Shown in pieces: positions 8,576 through 21,282 of a DNA stretch of 64,000 nt. Location: the NCBI RefSeq assembly GCF_001499965.1, contig NZ_LQIT01000021.1:26051-90050 (forward strand). Reading direction: 5' to 3'. Within the stretch, counting starts at the first letter, position 1, and every line of letters begins with the position of its first letter. This DNA comes from Mycobacterium sp. GA-2829. Lineage in GTDB: Bacteria > Actinomycetota > Actinomycetes > Mycobacteriales > Mycobacteriaceae. Made by a program: the position numbers and the translations under genes. The notes below the pieces were generated by a model, which saw only the letters and a list, made by a program, of their open reading frames with translations, was not told the DNA's origin and searched no databases.

Positions 8576-9022
8576 CTAGGGCCTGGCCCGCTCGATGAGG
8601 TTGGACAGCACCACGATGCTCTCGCTGCGTTCGATGTCGGCGCTGGACCGGATGCGTTCGAGCGCCTCCTCGAGATGGCTCATGTCGCGGGCGAGGACGT
8701 GCAGGATCGCATCGGCGGTGCCGGTGACGGTGGCCGCGCTGACCACTTCGGGGATGTCCGCCCACGCGGCCCGAAGCCGTTCCGGCGCAATGGTTCCGTG
8801 GCAGTACACCAGAACGTAGGCCTCGGTGTTCCAGCCGACGGCGTTGCGGTCGACGACGGTGGTGAAGTTGCGGATCACCCCGTCGTCGAGCATGCGGTCC
8901 ACCCGGCGTTTGACCGCGGGCGCCGACAGGTTGACCCGCTGACCGATCTCGGCGAACGTGGCCCGGGCGTGCTGGGCGAGTTCGGCCAGGATGCGTTCGT
9001 CGGTGTCGTCCAACCGGTCCAT
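8576..9022 (-). CDS. Lrp/AsnC family transcriptional regulator
   Basis: This is a 148-residue feast/famine regulator. The N-terminal winged helix is at residues about 1-60 (LDDTDERILAELAQHARATF, then LSAPAVKRRVDRML). A C-terminal RAM ligand-binding domain follows (YVLVYCHGTIAPERLRAAW, ending IVVLSNLIERARP). The start is ATG 9022, preceded by GGGAGG; an ATG 8 codons upstream has no better site. It is divergent from the arginine-catabolic pair at 9136-11147. Together with the similar arrangement of Rv2324 beside rocD in M. tuberculosis, this suggests it controls those genes in response to arginine or ornithine (inferred). Confidence 0.87.
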   Translation of the reverse strand: MDRLDDTDERILAELAQHARATFAEIGQRVNLSAPAVKRRVDRMLDDGVIRNFTTVVDRNAVGWNTEAYVLVYCHGTIAPERLRAAWADIPEVVSAATVTGTADAILHVLARDMSHLEEALERIRSSADIERSESIVVLSNLIERARP

Positions 9023-9100
9023 TCGGCCTCCCGCGCAATAAATCACTGCATACCCGCCGTAAGCACAACAGATCGGGCGTCAGGACGCAATGCTCGGCGA

Positions 9101-9129
9101 TTGTTTGCGCCTCCAGGCCCCCATATGGT
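9101..9129 (+). promoter_or_regulatory. Candidate promoter of the arginine-catabolic operon, predicting a leaderless transcript
   Basis: A TTGTTT box (9101-9106) and a TATGGT box (9124-9129) are separated by 17 bases. The ATG of the downstream gene begins only 7 bases after the -10 box, so transcription would start at or within the start codon, giving a leaderless mRNA as is common in mycobacteria. Confidence 0.45.
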
Positions 9130-9135
9130 CGGCTC

Positions 9136-9929
9136 ATGCAGCGGATCCGCCACTACGTCATGACCCCGCCGACATTCTTCGCCGTCGATTACGCCATCAA
9201 CCCGTGGATGGACCCCACCATCCCCGTCGACCCCCACCGCGCCCTCGACCAGTGGGAGGCGCTGCGCCGCACCTACAAGGAATTGGGCCACACCGTCGAA
9301 CTCGTCGAACCGGTCGCCGGCCTGCCCGACATGGTCTACGCCGCCAACGGCGGACTGCTGGTCGGCGGCCATGCGGTGGTCGCCCGGTTCGCCCACCCGC
9401 AACGCGCCGCCGAATCGGCGGCCTACGCCGAGTGGATGAGCAGGCACGGCTACACCCCGGTCGAGACCCGGCACACCAACGAGGGTCAGGGCGATCTGCT
9501 GGTGGCCGGCCGAATCCTGTTGGCGGGACACGGGTTCCGCACCGACCGCCGCGCCCATGACGAGATCGCCGCCGCGGTCGGCCTGCCCGTGGTCAGCCTC
9601 CGGCTCGTCGACCCCCGCTTCTACCACCTCGACACCGCACTGGCCGTCCTCGACGACAGCACGATCGCGTTCTACCCGCCCGCCTTCGACACCCCGTCGC
9701 GGGACCGCCTGCGTGCGCTGTACCCCGACGCCATCGAGGTCGCCGACGCCGACGCCCACGTGCTCGGCCTCAACGTGGTTTCCGACGGCCACCACGTCGT
9801 ACTGCCCGCGGCCGCAACCGGTTTCGCCGAGCAACTGCGGGCGGCCGGTTTCGCGCCCATCGGGGTGGACCTGTCCGAACTACTCAAGGGCGGGGGCTCG
9901 GTCAAATGCTGCACGCTGGAGGTACACCC

Positions 9930-9933
<4 letters not shown>
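9136..9933 (+). CDS. DDAH-fold guanidine-modifying hydrolase, possible arginine dihydrolase
   Basis: This is a 265-residue member of the amidinotransferase superfamily (dimethylargininase, arginine deiminase and arginine dihydrolase fold). Visible elements are FFAVDYAINPWMDP with Asn22, DMVYAANGGLLVGG with Asn71, FYHLDTALAVL with the probable catalytic His, and the C-terminal nucleophile region KGGGSVKCCTLEV (Cys258/259). Asn22 and Asn71 match positions I remember for cyanobacterial ArgZ, which turns arginine directly into ornithine; this is from memory. The stop overlaps the rocD start by 4 bp, and ornithine would be the RocD substrate, which fits. Dimethylargininase producing citrulline is the main alternative. 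Confidence 0.8.
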
Positions 9934-12012
<2,079 letters not shown>

Positions 12013-12107
12013 TCAGGCTAACAGCAGAACTGGAACGTGTTCTAGGAACGTTGCGTGACCCGCGCCCGTTCGGCGCATACCATCGGTCGAGATCAAGGGA
12101 GGACACC

Positions 12108-12941
12108 ATGCCGCTCGGCGTGCTCATCGGATTCGACGGGTCACCGGCCGCCACCGCGGCTATCGAGGTGGCCGGCCGGTTGCTCCCCCAGGCGCACGCC
12201 TGGGTCGCCCAGTTGTGGACACCGCCGTTCGCCAGCGAGGGGCTGCGTAAACGGCTGCGGGCCACGGTCGGCAGTGCCAGCGAGTTGGTCGAGCGCACCG
12301 AACGCGAGGGCGAGCACGAGGCCCAGCGTGTCGCCGCCACCGGCACCACACTGGCCAAGGCCGCGGGCCTGGACGCCGAACCGCTGGTGAAAAGGTCTTG
12401 GGGCGGTGAGGGTTTGGTGCTCGCGCAGCTGGCCGAACAGGTCTCGGCCGATGTGCTGGTGGTCGGCTCACGCGGGCTCGGCGGTGCACAGGCGCTGCTG
12501 GGCAGCGTGTCGGAGACCGCGGTGCACTACGCGTCGCGGCCGACGCTGGTGGCACCGGCGCCGATGCTGTCCGAGGAGTACGAGGCGCTGGCCGACGGTC
12601 CGGTCGTGGTCGGCTGGGACGGGTCCGGGGGTGCGCGCACCGCGCTGGCCGGCGCCCAGCACCTGTTCCCCGCCCGGCAGGTGATCGTGGTGTCGGTGGG
12701 CCCCGGTATCACCGAACCGCCGCCCGAGGGTGTCGTCGTCGAACACATCGAGGTGCCGCACGCCGACAAGGAACACGTCGTCGCCGACACGCTGACCGGT
12801 TTCGCCGCCCACCGCAGGGCGGCCGCGGTGGTGGTGGGCTCGCGGGGGCAGTCCGGGGTCCGCCAGGTGCTGTTGGGCAGTGTCGCCCGCGCGACGCTGC
12901 GCTGCGCGCACCGCCCGGTGCTGGTGGTGCCGGGGCCTTGA
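12108..12941 (+). CDS. Universal stress protein with two Usp domains
   Basis: This is a 277-residue cytoplasmic protein made of two tandem UspA domains (about residues 1-148 and 155-277). Both keep the ATP-binding G-x2-G-x9-G-S/T pattern: VVGSRGLGGAQALLGSVS in the first and VVGSRGQSGVRQVLLGSVA in the second. Tandem ATP-binding Usps in mycobacteria are linked to hypoxia, redox or nutrient stress. The ATG at 12108 is preceded by AGGGAGG, which decides this start over an upstream in-frame ATG at 12051. It faces the SHOCT protein gene with no gap between the stop codons. Confidence 0.92.
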   Translation: MPLGVLIGFDGSPAATAAIEVAGRLLPQAHAWVAQLWTPPFASEGLRKRLRATVGSASELVERTEREGEHEAQRVAATGTTLAKAAGLDAEPLVKRSWGGEGLVLAQLAEQVSADVLVVGSRGLGGAQALLGSVSETAVHYASRPTLVAPAPMLSEEYEALADGPVVVGWDGSGGARTALAGAQHLFPARQVIVVSVGPGITEPPPEGVVVEHIEVPHADKEHVVADTLTGFAAHRRAAAVVVGSRGQSGVRQVLLGSVARATLRCAHRPVLVVPGP

Positions 12942-13772
12942 TCACAGGGAGTCGATGATCTGCTGACGTTTGGCCGCGTATTCGGCGTCGGTGATCGCGC
13001 CCGTGGCGCGCAGCGTCTCGAGTTCCTGCAGGCGCTGCGCGGTCGACGGTTCGGCCGGCGCTCCCACCGGACCGGTCGGCGCCATCGTCACCGGCGCGGG
13101 CATCTGCTGGACGGCCTGTCGCACGACGGTCTGGACCTGTTGGCGTGCAGCGGGATTCGCGCGGAGGTCGACCATGTTGTTCATCGAGATGCCGTGGGTC
13201 TTGAGGATCTGCAGGATCTCGAGCAGCGGACCGGACTGTCCGGTGAGGTCGTAGGTCCGGTTGTCCTCACTGACCGTGAACGTCGCGGGCATCAGACCGG
13301 CCACCAGAGCGCTTCTCTCCCAGTCGATCCGGTGCTCGTTGGTGGCCGGGTCGACGATCGCGACGAGTCTGCGGCCGGTGATCGTGGCCTGCCGCGACAC
13401 CGATGCCACCACGCGGTCCTGAGTGGCGAACGGCGTCAGCCCCGGACCGCTGATGTGCAGGTCGAGTTTGACCAGCGGTTGTTCGTTGATCCTGGTGTTG
13501 GTGTCGTGAATGGCGGTGACCTGCGCCAGCGCCAACACACCCCGCGCTTCGAGTTCGGCAGTCCTGGCGGCCGAATGCGCACCGAACGCGGTGATGCCCA
13601 GGGCGACCAGCACGTCGGCGGCGGTGATCAGCAGCCCCGCCCAGAACATCCACTCGATTGTCGAGTCGGGCCCGAGCACGAAGTACATCGCGAGGAAGAT
13701 CGGGCCGACGATGCCGCACAGCAGCACGAACAGTTGGATGCGGATGTAGCGCCAGAAGATCGACATGGCCAT
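12942..13772 (-). CDS. Membrane protein with C-terminal SHOCT domain
   Basis: This 276-residue protein has two N-terminal transmembrane helices (about residues 10-32 and 38-62: LFVLLCGIVGPIFLAMYFVL and WAGLLITAADVLVALGITAF). A soluble middle region of beta-rich appearance follows. The last 30 residues form a SHOCT module (LQELETLRATGAITDAEYAA), a short segment found at the ends of many bacterial membrane or oligomeric proteins. The ATG at 13772 has GGAGC upstream; a second ATG lies two codons later. No enzyme motif is recognised and the role is unknown. Confidence 0.8.
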   Translation of the reverse strand: MAMSIFWRYIRIQLFVLLCGIVGPIFLAMYFVLGPDSTIEWMFWAGLLITAADVLVALGITAFGAHSAARTAELEARGVLALAQVTAIHDTNTRINEQPLVKLDLHISGPGLTPFATQDRVVASVSRQATITGRRLVAIVDPATNEHRIDWERSALVAGLMPATFTVSEDNRTYDLTGQSGPLLEILQILKTHGISMNNMVDLRANPAARQQVQTVVRQAVQQMPAPVTMAPTGPVGAPAEPSTAQRLQELETLRATGAITDAEYAAKRQQIIDSL

Positions 13773-13836
13773 GCTCCTGTGGTCGCGCGGGCGACCACAG
13801 ACTAACCGCAAGGGCGGCGCCGGACCGGCCTAAACC

Positions 13837-14673
13837 TCAGCCGGCCGCGACGGCGATGGTGTCGGCCGTCGGCGCGGACGCCGCGGGGCCGAGCAGCTGG
13901 TACAGCGGTGCGGTCCACGGGTAGCCGCCGCTCGCCGAGCGGGCGTAGCTGGTGTGCACCGAGACCGCGGTCGCGGTGATCTCGTCGGTGTCCGGGTCGT
14001 AGTCACACACCGCGTCGCCGAGGTCGCAGACGCTGATCGTGCGCGCACCGACCGCGGCGGGCAGCGGCGCGGGCGCGTGGGCGAGGATCGGCCAGTCCTG
14101 CGCGACGCCCTTGCCCTTACCGGGGACCGCGGTGACCGAGCCGAGGTTGTAGGTGGGATCGGTGGGCAGCCGGTCGCCGTCGGCGACCAGCAGCGCACCG
14201 GCGAAGTTCGGGCTGGTGCCGAGCGTGTGCAGGTTGCGGTGCACGACCATCGCGCCCTGCGAGTAACCGGCGAGCACGACCTTGCTGGTGGGGCACTGCT
14301 GCACGAACGTCGCGTACTGGTTGGCCAGTGCGGCGGTGCCGGCGTCGACGCTGCTGATGAAGCCGGCCCAGTCGAGGATGCCGCCGTCTGCGGGCACCTC
14401 GGTCGCCGGGTAGACGACGGCCTCGGCGGTCATGGTGCGGCCGTCGCTCTGGACGAGCCGCTGCAGGTCGGCGCGCGAGCGGGAGACCACCCGGCCCATC
14501 CCGTCGTTCAGCGAGACCTCGGCGCCGCGCTCACCGGAACCGGCCGCCCCGATGAGGTGGACGTCGGGGCACTGCGGCTGGGCGTTGGCGGTACCAGCCA
14601 CGCCGAGCAGCGCCGCGCCACTGAGCGCGACGGCACCGGCCAATGCATGAAGACGACGAAACACGAACCCCAA
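13837..14673 (-). CDS. Secreted cutinase-family serine esterase
   Basis: This is a 278-residue exported hydrolase of the mycobacterial cutinase-like (Culp) family, acting on lipid esters at or outside the cell wall. A signal peptide covers about residues 1-31 (ALAGAVALSGAALLGVAGTANA). The mature protein starts QPQCPDVHLIGAAGSGERGA. The nucleophile motif is VVLAGYSQGAMVVHR. The expected Asp and His appear in CDLGDAVCDYDP and VSVHTSYARS, and paired cysteines suggest the usual disulfides. It is probably transcribed alone. Confidence 0.9.
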   Translation of the reverse strand: MGFVFRRLHALAGAVALSGAALLGVAGTANAQPQCPDVHLIGAAGSGERGAEVSLNDGMGRVVSRSRADLQRLVQSDGRTMTAEAVVYPATEVPADGGILDWAGFISSVDAGTAALANQYATFVQQCPTSKVVLAGYSQGAMVVHRNLHTLGTSPNFAGALLVADGDRLPTDPTYNLGSVTAVPGKGKGVAQDWPILAHAPAPLPAAVGARTISVCDLGDAVCDYDPDTDEITATAVSVHTSYARSASGGYPWTAPLYQLLGPAASAPTADTIAVAAG

Positions 14674-14735
14674 CCCTTCTGAAGATCACTGCCAGGGTTA
14701 TCGGCGGACCGGCGATCCGCGTTACCCCGCAACGC

Positions 14736-14765
14736 AAAACGGCGCCCACCTGATGGTGGGCGCCG
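14736..14765 (-). terminator. Intrinsic terminator after tuf
   Basis: On the minus strand an 11-bp GC-rich stem (GGCGCCCACC with its complement, plus one flanking pair) encloses the 4-base loop ATCA and is followed by a TTTT run. It sits 20 bp after the tuf stop and marks the end of the str operon. Confidence 0.85.
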
Positions 14766-14784
14766 CTTCGGCGTAGTCCGGGGA

Positions 14785-15975
<1,191 letters not shown>

Positions 15976-16052
15976 TTCTGTGTCCTCCTGGACTTGTTGG
16001 TGCTTTTTACAGCAGGTTTTGGGTTTTCAGTTGTGGTCCGAGAAGGAGACGG

Positions 16053-18158
16053 TTACTGGCCCGTCGCCTTCGCGATGATCTCCTTCGAGACGTTCGCCGG
16101 AACTTCGGCGTACGAATCGAACACCATGGAGTAGTTCGCCCGGCCCTGGGTCTTCGACCGGAGGTCGCCGACGTAGCCGAACATCTCCGACAGCGGCACC
16201 TGCGCCTTGACGACGCGCGCACCGGACCGCTCCTCCATGGCCTGGATCTGACCACGGCGGGAGTTCAGGTCGCCGATCACCTCACCCATGTAGTCCTCGG
16301 GTGTGGTCACCTCGACCGCCATGATGGGCTCGAGGATCACCGGCTGGGCCGCCTGGGCGGCCTTCTTCAACACCTGGGAACCGGCGACCTTGAACGCCAT
16401 TTCCGAGGAGTCGACCTCGTGGTAGGCGCCGTCGAGCAGGGTCACCTTGACGTTCACCAGCGGGTAGCCGGCCAGCACGCCGTACTGCATGGCGTCCTGG
16501 GCACCGGCATCCACCGACGGGATGTACTCGCGCGGGATGCGACCGCCGGTGACCTTGTTCTCGAACTCGTAGGTCGCACCGTCCTCGCCGCTGAACGGCT
16601 CGAGGTCGATGAGCACCTTCGCGAACTGGCCGGAGCCACCCGTCTGCTTCTTGTGGGTGAACTCGACCTTCTCGACCTTGCGCTTGATGGTCTCGCGGTA
16701 GGCCACCTGGGGCTTACCGACGTTGGCCTCGACCTTGAACTCGCGCCGCATGCGGTCGACGAGGATGTCGAGGTGGAGCTCGCCCATACCGCCGATGACG
16801 GTCTGGCCGGTCTCCTGGTCCAGGTGGACCTTGAACGTGGGATCCTCTTCGGCCAGCTTCTGGATCGCCGTGCCGAGCTTCTCCTGGTCGCTCTTGGTCT
16901 TGGGCTCGATGGCCACCTCGATCACCGGATCGGGGAAGGTCATCGACTCGAGCACGATCTGCTGGTTCGGATCGCACAGGGTGTCACCGGTGGTGGTGTC
17001 CTTCAGGCCGATCATCGCGTAGATGTGACCCGCGGACGCCCGCTCGACCGGGTTCTCCTTGTTGGCGTGCATCTGGAACAGCTTGCCCAGCCGCTCCTTC
17101 TTGCCCTTGGTCGAGTTGATGACCTGCGACCCGGACTCGACGGTGCCGGAGTAGACGCGCACGTAGGTCAGCTTGCCGAAGAAGGGGTGCACGGCGATCT
17201 TGAACGCCAGCGCCGAGAACGGCTCGTCGACCGACGGCTTGCGGCTGATGACCTCGTCTTCCTTGCCGGGCACGTGACCCTGCACGGATTCGACGTCCAG
17301 CGGCGACGGCAGGTAGTCGATGACCGCGTCGAGCATGGGCTGCACGCCCTTGTTCTTGAACGCGCTGCCGCACAGCACCGGGTACAGCTCGGAGGCGACC
17401 GTCAGCTTGCGGATCGCGCCCTTGATCTCCTCGACCGTGAGGTCTTCGCCACCGAAGTACTTCTCGAGCAGCGCCTCGTCGGTCTCGGCGACCGTCTCGA
17501 GCAGCTTGGTCCGGTACTCGTCGGCCTTGTCGGCGAGGTCGGCGGGGATGTCCTCGACCTCGTACTTCTCACCGAGGGCGGTCTCGCCGCGCCACACCTT
17601 GGCCTTCATCTCGACCAGGTCGATGATGCCGATGAAGTCGTTCTCCGCGCCGATCGGCAGCTGGATGACCAGCGGCTTGGCGCCGAGGCGCTCCTCGATG
17701 GTGCGCACGGTGAAGTAGAAGTCGGCGCCGAGCTTGTCCATCTTGTTGACGAAGCAGATGCGCGGGACGTCGTACTTGTCGGCCTGCCGCCAGACCTGCT
17801 CGGACTGCGGCTCGACACCTTCCTTGCCGTCGAAGACGGCGACGGCACCGTCGAGCACGCGCAGGCTGCGCTCCACCTCGACGGTGAAGTCGACGTGGCC
17901 CGGGGTGTCGATGATGTTGATCTGGTTGTCGTTCCAGAAGCAGGTCACCGCGGCGGAGGTGATGGTGATGCCGCGCTCCTGCTCCTGCTCCATCCAGTCG
18001 GTGGTCGAGGCACCGTCGTGCGTCTCACCGATCTTGTAGTTGACGCCCGTGTAGTACAGGATGCGCTCGGTCGTCGTGGTCTTGCCGGCATCGATGTGCG
18101 CCATGATGCCGATGTTGCGGACCTTGTTCAGGTCGGTAAGCACGTCCTTCTGTGCCAC
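16053..18158 (-). CDS. fusA: Elongation factor G
   Basis: EF-G is a translocase GTPase that moves tRNA and mRNA after peptide bond formation. It has 701 residues with all five domains. G1 is [16 protein letters not shown]3 is [16 protein letters not shown] and G4 is NKMD. Domain IV and V sequences follow through [20 protein letters not shown]. It lies between rpsG and tuf as in other actinobacterial str operons (fusA1 in M. tuberculosis). No frameshift or unusual insertion is seen. Confidence 0.98.
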   Translation of the reverse strand: MAQKDVLTDLNKVRNIGIMAHIDAGKTTTTERILYYTGVNYKIGETHDGASTTDWMEQEQERGITITSAAVTCFWNDNQINIIDTPGHVDFTVEVERSLRVLDGAVAVFDGKEGVEPQSEQVWRQADKYDVPRICFVNKMDKLGADFYFTVRTIEERLGAKPLVIQLPIGAENDFIGIIDLVEMKAKVWRGETALGEKYEVEDIPADLADKADEYRTKLLETVAETDEALLEKYFGGEDLTVEEIKGAIRKLTVASELYPVLCGSAFKNKGVQPMLDAVIDYLPSPLDVESVQGHVPGKEDEVISRKPSVDEPFSALAFKIAVHPFFGKLTYVRVYSGTVESGSQVINSTKGKKERLGKLFQMHANKENPVERASAGHIYAMIGLKDTTTGDTLCDPNQQIVLESMTFPDPVIEVAIEPKTKSDQEKLGTAIQKLAEEDPTFKVHLDQETGQTVIGGMGELHLDILVDRMRREFKVEANVGKPQVAYRETIKRKVEKVEFTHKKQTGGSGQFAKVLIDLEPFSGEDGATYEFENKVTGGRIPREYIPSVDAGAQDAMQYGVLAGYPLVNVKVTLLDGAYHEVDSSEMAFKVAGSQVLKKAAQAAQPVILEPIMAVEVTTPEDYMGEVIGDLNSRRGQIQAMEERSGARVVKAQVPLSEMFGYVGDLRSKTQGRANYSMVFDSYAEVPANVSKEIIAKATGQ

Positions 18159-18227
18159 AGAAGTCTTCTCTCTCGCTTGGTAGTTGCTGTTGTCTGACCG
18201 TCCCCGCAGCTCCGCGGGGACGTCACG

Positions 18228-18698
18228 TCACCAGCGGTAGTGCGCGAAGGCGCGGTTGGCCTCGGCCATCTTGTGGGTGTCCTCACGCCGCTTGACGGCG
18301 GCACCCAGGCCATTGCTGGCGTCGAGGATCTCGTTCGCCAGACGCTCGACCATGGTCTTCTCCCGGCGGGCCTTCGAGAAGCTCACCAGCCAGCGCAGGG
18401 CCAGCGTGACGGAGCGGTCGGGACGAACCTCGACCGGCACCTGGTAGGTCGCGCCACCGACGCGGCGGCTGCGCACCTCGAGGGCGGGCTTGACGTTGTC
18501 GAGAGCGCGCTTGAGGGTGACCACCGGATCGGTGCCCGTCTTGTCGCGGGCCTGCTCGAGCGCACCATAAACAATGCGTTCGGCCAGCGATTTCTTCCCG
18601 TCCAGCAACACTTTGTTGACCAGCTGGGTGACCAGCTGCGACCCGTAGACCGGATCGTTGACCAACGGACGCTTGGGTGCGGGGCCCTTGCGCGGCAT
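18228..18698 (-). CDS. rpsG: 30S ribosomal protein S7
   Basis: S7 is a primary 16S rRNA binding protein that nucleates the 30S head, contacts E-site tRNA and often acts as translational repressor of the str operon. It has 156 residues ([20 protein letters not shown] to AFAHYRW), the expected length. The ATG overlaps the rpsL stop by one base (TGATG), indicating coupled translation. A 69-bp gap separates it from fusA. Confidence 0.98.
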   Translation of the reverse strand: MPRKGPAPKRPLVNDPVYGSQLVTQLVNKVLLDGKKSLAERIVYGALEQARDKTGTDPVVTLKRALDNVKPALEVRSRRVGGATYQVPVEVRPDRSVTLALRWLVSFSKARREKTMVERLANEILDASNGLGAAVKRREDTHKMAEANRAFAHYRW

Positions 18699-19072
18699 CA
18701 GCTCTTCTCCTTCTTGGCGCCGTAGCGGCTGCGCGCTTGCTTGCGGTTCTTCACGCCCTGGGTGTCGAGCGAACCGCGGATGATCTTGTAACGCACACCG
18801 GGGAGGTCCTTCACACGACCACCGCGCACCAGCACCATGGAGTGCTCCTGCAGGTTGTGGCCCTCACCGGGGATGTAGGCGGTGACCTCGACCTGGCTGG
18901 TCAGCTTCACGCGCGCGACCTTGCGAAGCGCCGAGTTCGGCTTCTTCGGGGTGGTGGTGTACACGCGGGTGCACACGCCACGACGCTGCGGGCTGCCCTT
19001 GAGGGCCGCGGTCTTCACCTTGGCGATCTTGTCGCGGCGACCCTTGCGGACCAGCTGGTTGATGGTTGGCAT
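18698..19072 (-). CDS. rpsL: 30S ribosomal protein S12
   Basis: S12 is a decoding-centre protein and the classic streptomycin resistance locus. It has 124 residues ([20 protein letters not shown] to YGAKKEKS). Lys43 (in [12 protein letters not shown]) and Lys88 (in [12 protein letters not shown]) are both the wild-type residues, so this allele does not carry the common streptomycin resistance changes. It is the first gene of the str operon, preceded by a leader of roughly 230 bases from a candidate promoter at 19313-19341. Confidence 0.98.
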
Positions 19073-19381
19073 GTACCGGCTTTCTGTGTTCTTTCGGGTG
19101 GTGCTACGTGTTCGTTGCGTCTGTATCTGTACTGCTCAGGTCTCTGTACTGCTGTTTCAGCCCGTCCGCGTCCCCCGCGTCCGGGCGTGTCGCACGCGCA
19201 CACCTCGAAGCTTTTCCGCTGCGTGGTAGACATGCGAATTGGCCCGGCATGTGGGCATGCTGTCTGGTTCTCACCCCGTCGCATGCGCCTCGACGGCCAG
19301 GCACGATCCCCCACAATACCAGGGTGGCCCCGTCGCTCCAAAAGTCGTTCCCGACGGTACCCGCAGCGCTCTGACCGGCGC
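19073..19381 (-). promoter_or_regulatory. str operon promoter and leader region (boxes at 19313-19341)
   Basis: This 309-bp stretch contains no gene. On the minus strand a TTGGAG box (19336-19341) and a TATTGT box (19313-19318) are separated by exactly 17 bases, a good housekeeping-sigma promoter. It would start rpsL mRNA near 19306 and give a leader of about 230 nt. The boxes were read by eye; no riboswitch or attenuator structure was recognised in the leader. Confidence 0.6.
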
Positions 19382-20020
19382 TTACCGCAGGTCAGCCCCC
19401 ACGCCACCGTTGCGGCGTTCCATACCCGAGGCCAGGCGCAGCACCATGTCGGTGAACACGACGTCGGTGTCGAGGCCGTTCATCACCCCGGTCATCTCCA
19501 GCAGGACGAACCCGTGCATGGCCGACCAGAACTCCAGGGCGGCGTAGAACGCGTCCTCGCCGTCGAGGCCGTAGGAGGCCAGCACCTCGATCACCGGGGT
19601 GGCCGCGGCGCGGGTGGCCTCGGTGAACTCGGGGTCGTCGCCGCCCAGCGGCATCCGGGTGAACGCCGAGTAGCGGCCCGGGTGGTGGTGGGCGTAGCTG
19701 CGGTAGGCCCCGGCCATCGCCATCACCGCGTCGTCGCGGGTGCGGCCACCGCCGACGGTGTTGAGCATGTCGATGATGTCGCCGACGACCCGCATCCGCA
19801 CGGTGCGCCGCAGGTCGTCGAGGCTGTGCACATGGTTGTACAGCGACGGCCCCTTGGTGCCGAGCTGGGTGGCCAGCGCGTTGATGGTCAGCGCGTCCCA
19901 GCCCTCGCGGTCCAGGAAGGTCAGTGCGGCGTTGACGATGGAGTCACGGCTCAGACGGGTGGTCCTGGCCGCTGCACGCGCCCGACCGCCCGCCTGTCGC
20001 GGGTCCGGTTGAGCCGGCAT
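19382..20020 (-). CDS. TetR family transcriptional regulator
   Basis: This 212-residue regulator has an N-terminal helix-turn-helix (LSRDSIVNAALTFLDREGW, then INALATQLGTKGPSLYNHV). Its C-terminal domain resembles the TetR_C WHG type, with FWSAMHGFVLLEMTG. The chosen start is ATG 20020 (MPAQPDP), near GGGTGAA; the frame is open upstream, but the extra 40 codons look non-coding. It is adjacent to rpsL and matches the position of Rv0681. It could regulate the DUF3558 genes upstream on the same strand. The ligand is unknown. Confidence 0.88.
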   Translation of the reverse strand: MPAQPDPRQAGGRARAAARTTRLSRDSIVNAALTFLDREGWDALTINALATQLGTKGPSLYNHVHSLDDLRRTVRMRVVGDIIDMLNTVGGGRTRDDAVMAMAGAYRSYAHHHPGRYSAFTRMPLGGDDPEFTEATRAAATPVIEVLASYGLDGEDAFYAALEFWSAMHGFVLLEMTGVMNGLDTDVVFTDMVLRLASGMERRNGGVGADLR

Positions 20021-20088
20021 GTGCTGTTCACCCTTCGTCGTCGCCGATCGCCGAAAGCGGTCGGCGCAGACTCTAACCCTACGGCTGC

Positions 20089-20604
20089 TCAGTTCACGCG
20101 TTGCTGACTGAGTTGGGCGAGGCGTTCGGTGATCGAGCACAGATCGGGCAGCATGTCGGGATTCATGGTCTGGATCGACCAGGTGATGACGTCACCGCCC
20201 TTGGCCACGTAGATGCTGCAGGCGTTGGTGTCGGCGGCCTTGAACCCCTTGTTCCCATCCAGCGACAGTTCGGTGAGCCTGCGGCCCGCCTGCTGTTCGA
20301 GTTCGCGTTCGACGTCCATGTCGCTGCCGCGGTACCACCAGGTGGAGATGCCCATGCCCGCGCCGAACGAGCCGAGCATGGTGTCCTCCTGCCAGAAGCA
20401 GCCGGCATCGCTGTCGACGACCTTCTTGAACACCGACGATCCGGCGGCCTTGGTGACGTCGGCGTCGGTCACGCCGTTGCAGCCGTCGCTGCGGAACGCC
20501 CCGGTGGACGGCCCGGCCGGCGGGGTGGGCGTCTGGTCCTCGGCGCCGCCGCACCCGGCCAGCAGTAGCGCCGCCGCCGAGATGCCGAGAATGAGCCGCT
20601 TCAT
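20089..20604 (-). CDS. DUF3558-type lipoprotein
   Basis: This is a 171-residue predicted lipoprotein. The signal sequence MKRLILGISAAALLLAGCGG contains the lipobox LAGC. The mature part includes CNGVTDADVTKAAGSS, a WWYRGSD segment and several cysteines (CNG, AGCFW, NACSIY, LCSIT) typical of the family. The ATG overlaps the stop of the upstream DUF3558 gene by one base, so the two form a coupled pair. The position corresponds to Rv0679c. Function is unknown; location is the outer face of the cytoplasmic membrane. Confidence 0.85.
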   Translation of the reverse strand: MKRLILGISAAALLLAGCGGAEDQTPTPPAGPSTGAFRSDGCNGVTDADVTKAAGSSVFKKVVDSDAGCFWQEDTMLGSFGAGMGISTWWYRGSDMDVERELEQQAGRRLTELSLDGNKGFKAADTNACSIYVAKGGDVITWSIQTMNPDMLPDLCSITERLAQLSQQRVN

Positions 20605-21173
20605 CACAGATCCGCCGACAGGGTGGCCGACAACAACTTCTCCGCGTCCGCGCACGGGTCGCCGGACTGCTGGCCGCGGTACTGCACCCACCAGCTGAGC
20701 ACGCCCTGCCCGGCGGCCGCGGTCGCCGAGCAGCCGACCCCGGTGGTGTCGCGCCGCGCGAGGAAGGCGGGATGCCGTTCGACGTCGGTGTCGGTGACCT
20801 CGGCGCCGCGTTCGACGGCGAGTGAGCGTTCCCGGCCCAGGTTGCCGCTGTCGAACCAGGAGAAGGTCACGTCGAGCATGACCTCGCCGCGCATGAGGAC
20901 GTACTGGCAGACGGCTCCGCTGTAGGGGCGCACGACCTCGTCGGCGGCGAGGGTCTCCGAGACGGTGGAGTCCTCGAGCAGCCCGCAGCGGTTGTCGACG
21001 TAGCCGTAGTCGCGGTCGGGATCGGGGGCGACGCCGGTGCGGACGGGTGTCGCGGTGCCCGTGACCTGGTGCGCACAGCCCGCGGTGGTGACCACCGCGG
21101 CGATCGCCGCAGCGGCCAAACCCGCACCAACACCGACACGACGACCCATCACCGAGAGAGGGTACCCAGCCAT
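20604..21173 (-). CDS. DUF3558-type lipoprotein (upstream partner)
   Basis: This 189-residue protein has an N-terminal hydrophobic signal and a lipobox-like TTAGC (residues about 29-33), followed by a conserved cysteine pattern (NRCGLLED, GAVCQYVL, GVGCSATA, GDPCADAEKLL). A methionine at residue 9 (MGRRVGVG) is an equally plausible start and would give a more standard signal peptide. It overlaps the next DUF3558 gene by one base and corresponds in position to Rv0680c. The pair may form a heteromeric envelope complex, but that is inference. Confidence 0.83.
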   Translation of the reverse strand: MAGYPLSVMGRRVGVGAGLAAAAIAAVVTTAGCAHQVTGTATPVRTGVAPDPDRDYGYVDNRCGLLEDSTVSETLAADEVVRPYSGAVCQYVLMRGEVMLDVTFSWFDSGNLGRERSLAVERGAEVTDTDVERHPAFLARRDTTGVGCSATAAAGQGVLSWWVQYRGQQSGDPCADAEKLLSATLSADL

Positions 21174-21282
21174 CCTGTGTTCAGCGACCTGTGCAAACTC
21201 CGATCTCTCGGAAGGCCCCCGCGGCCGTGAGCGGGGCCACGTACGCTGCTCCTAACGAGTGGCGCGACGAAGGGATCCGACG

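Noticed and set aside
8523..9137. Upstream extension of the ferredoxin reductase frame to 596 codons
   Set aside because: The extension overlaps the Lrp gene in another frame on the same strand and moves the FAD motif far from the N-terminus; GTG 8522 is better.
16419..18197. 592-codon plus-strand frame opposite fusA, and a 447-codon frame opposite tuf
   Set aside because: Shadow frames of highly expressed genes with strong codon bias.
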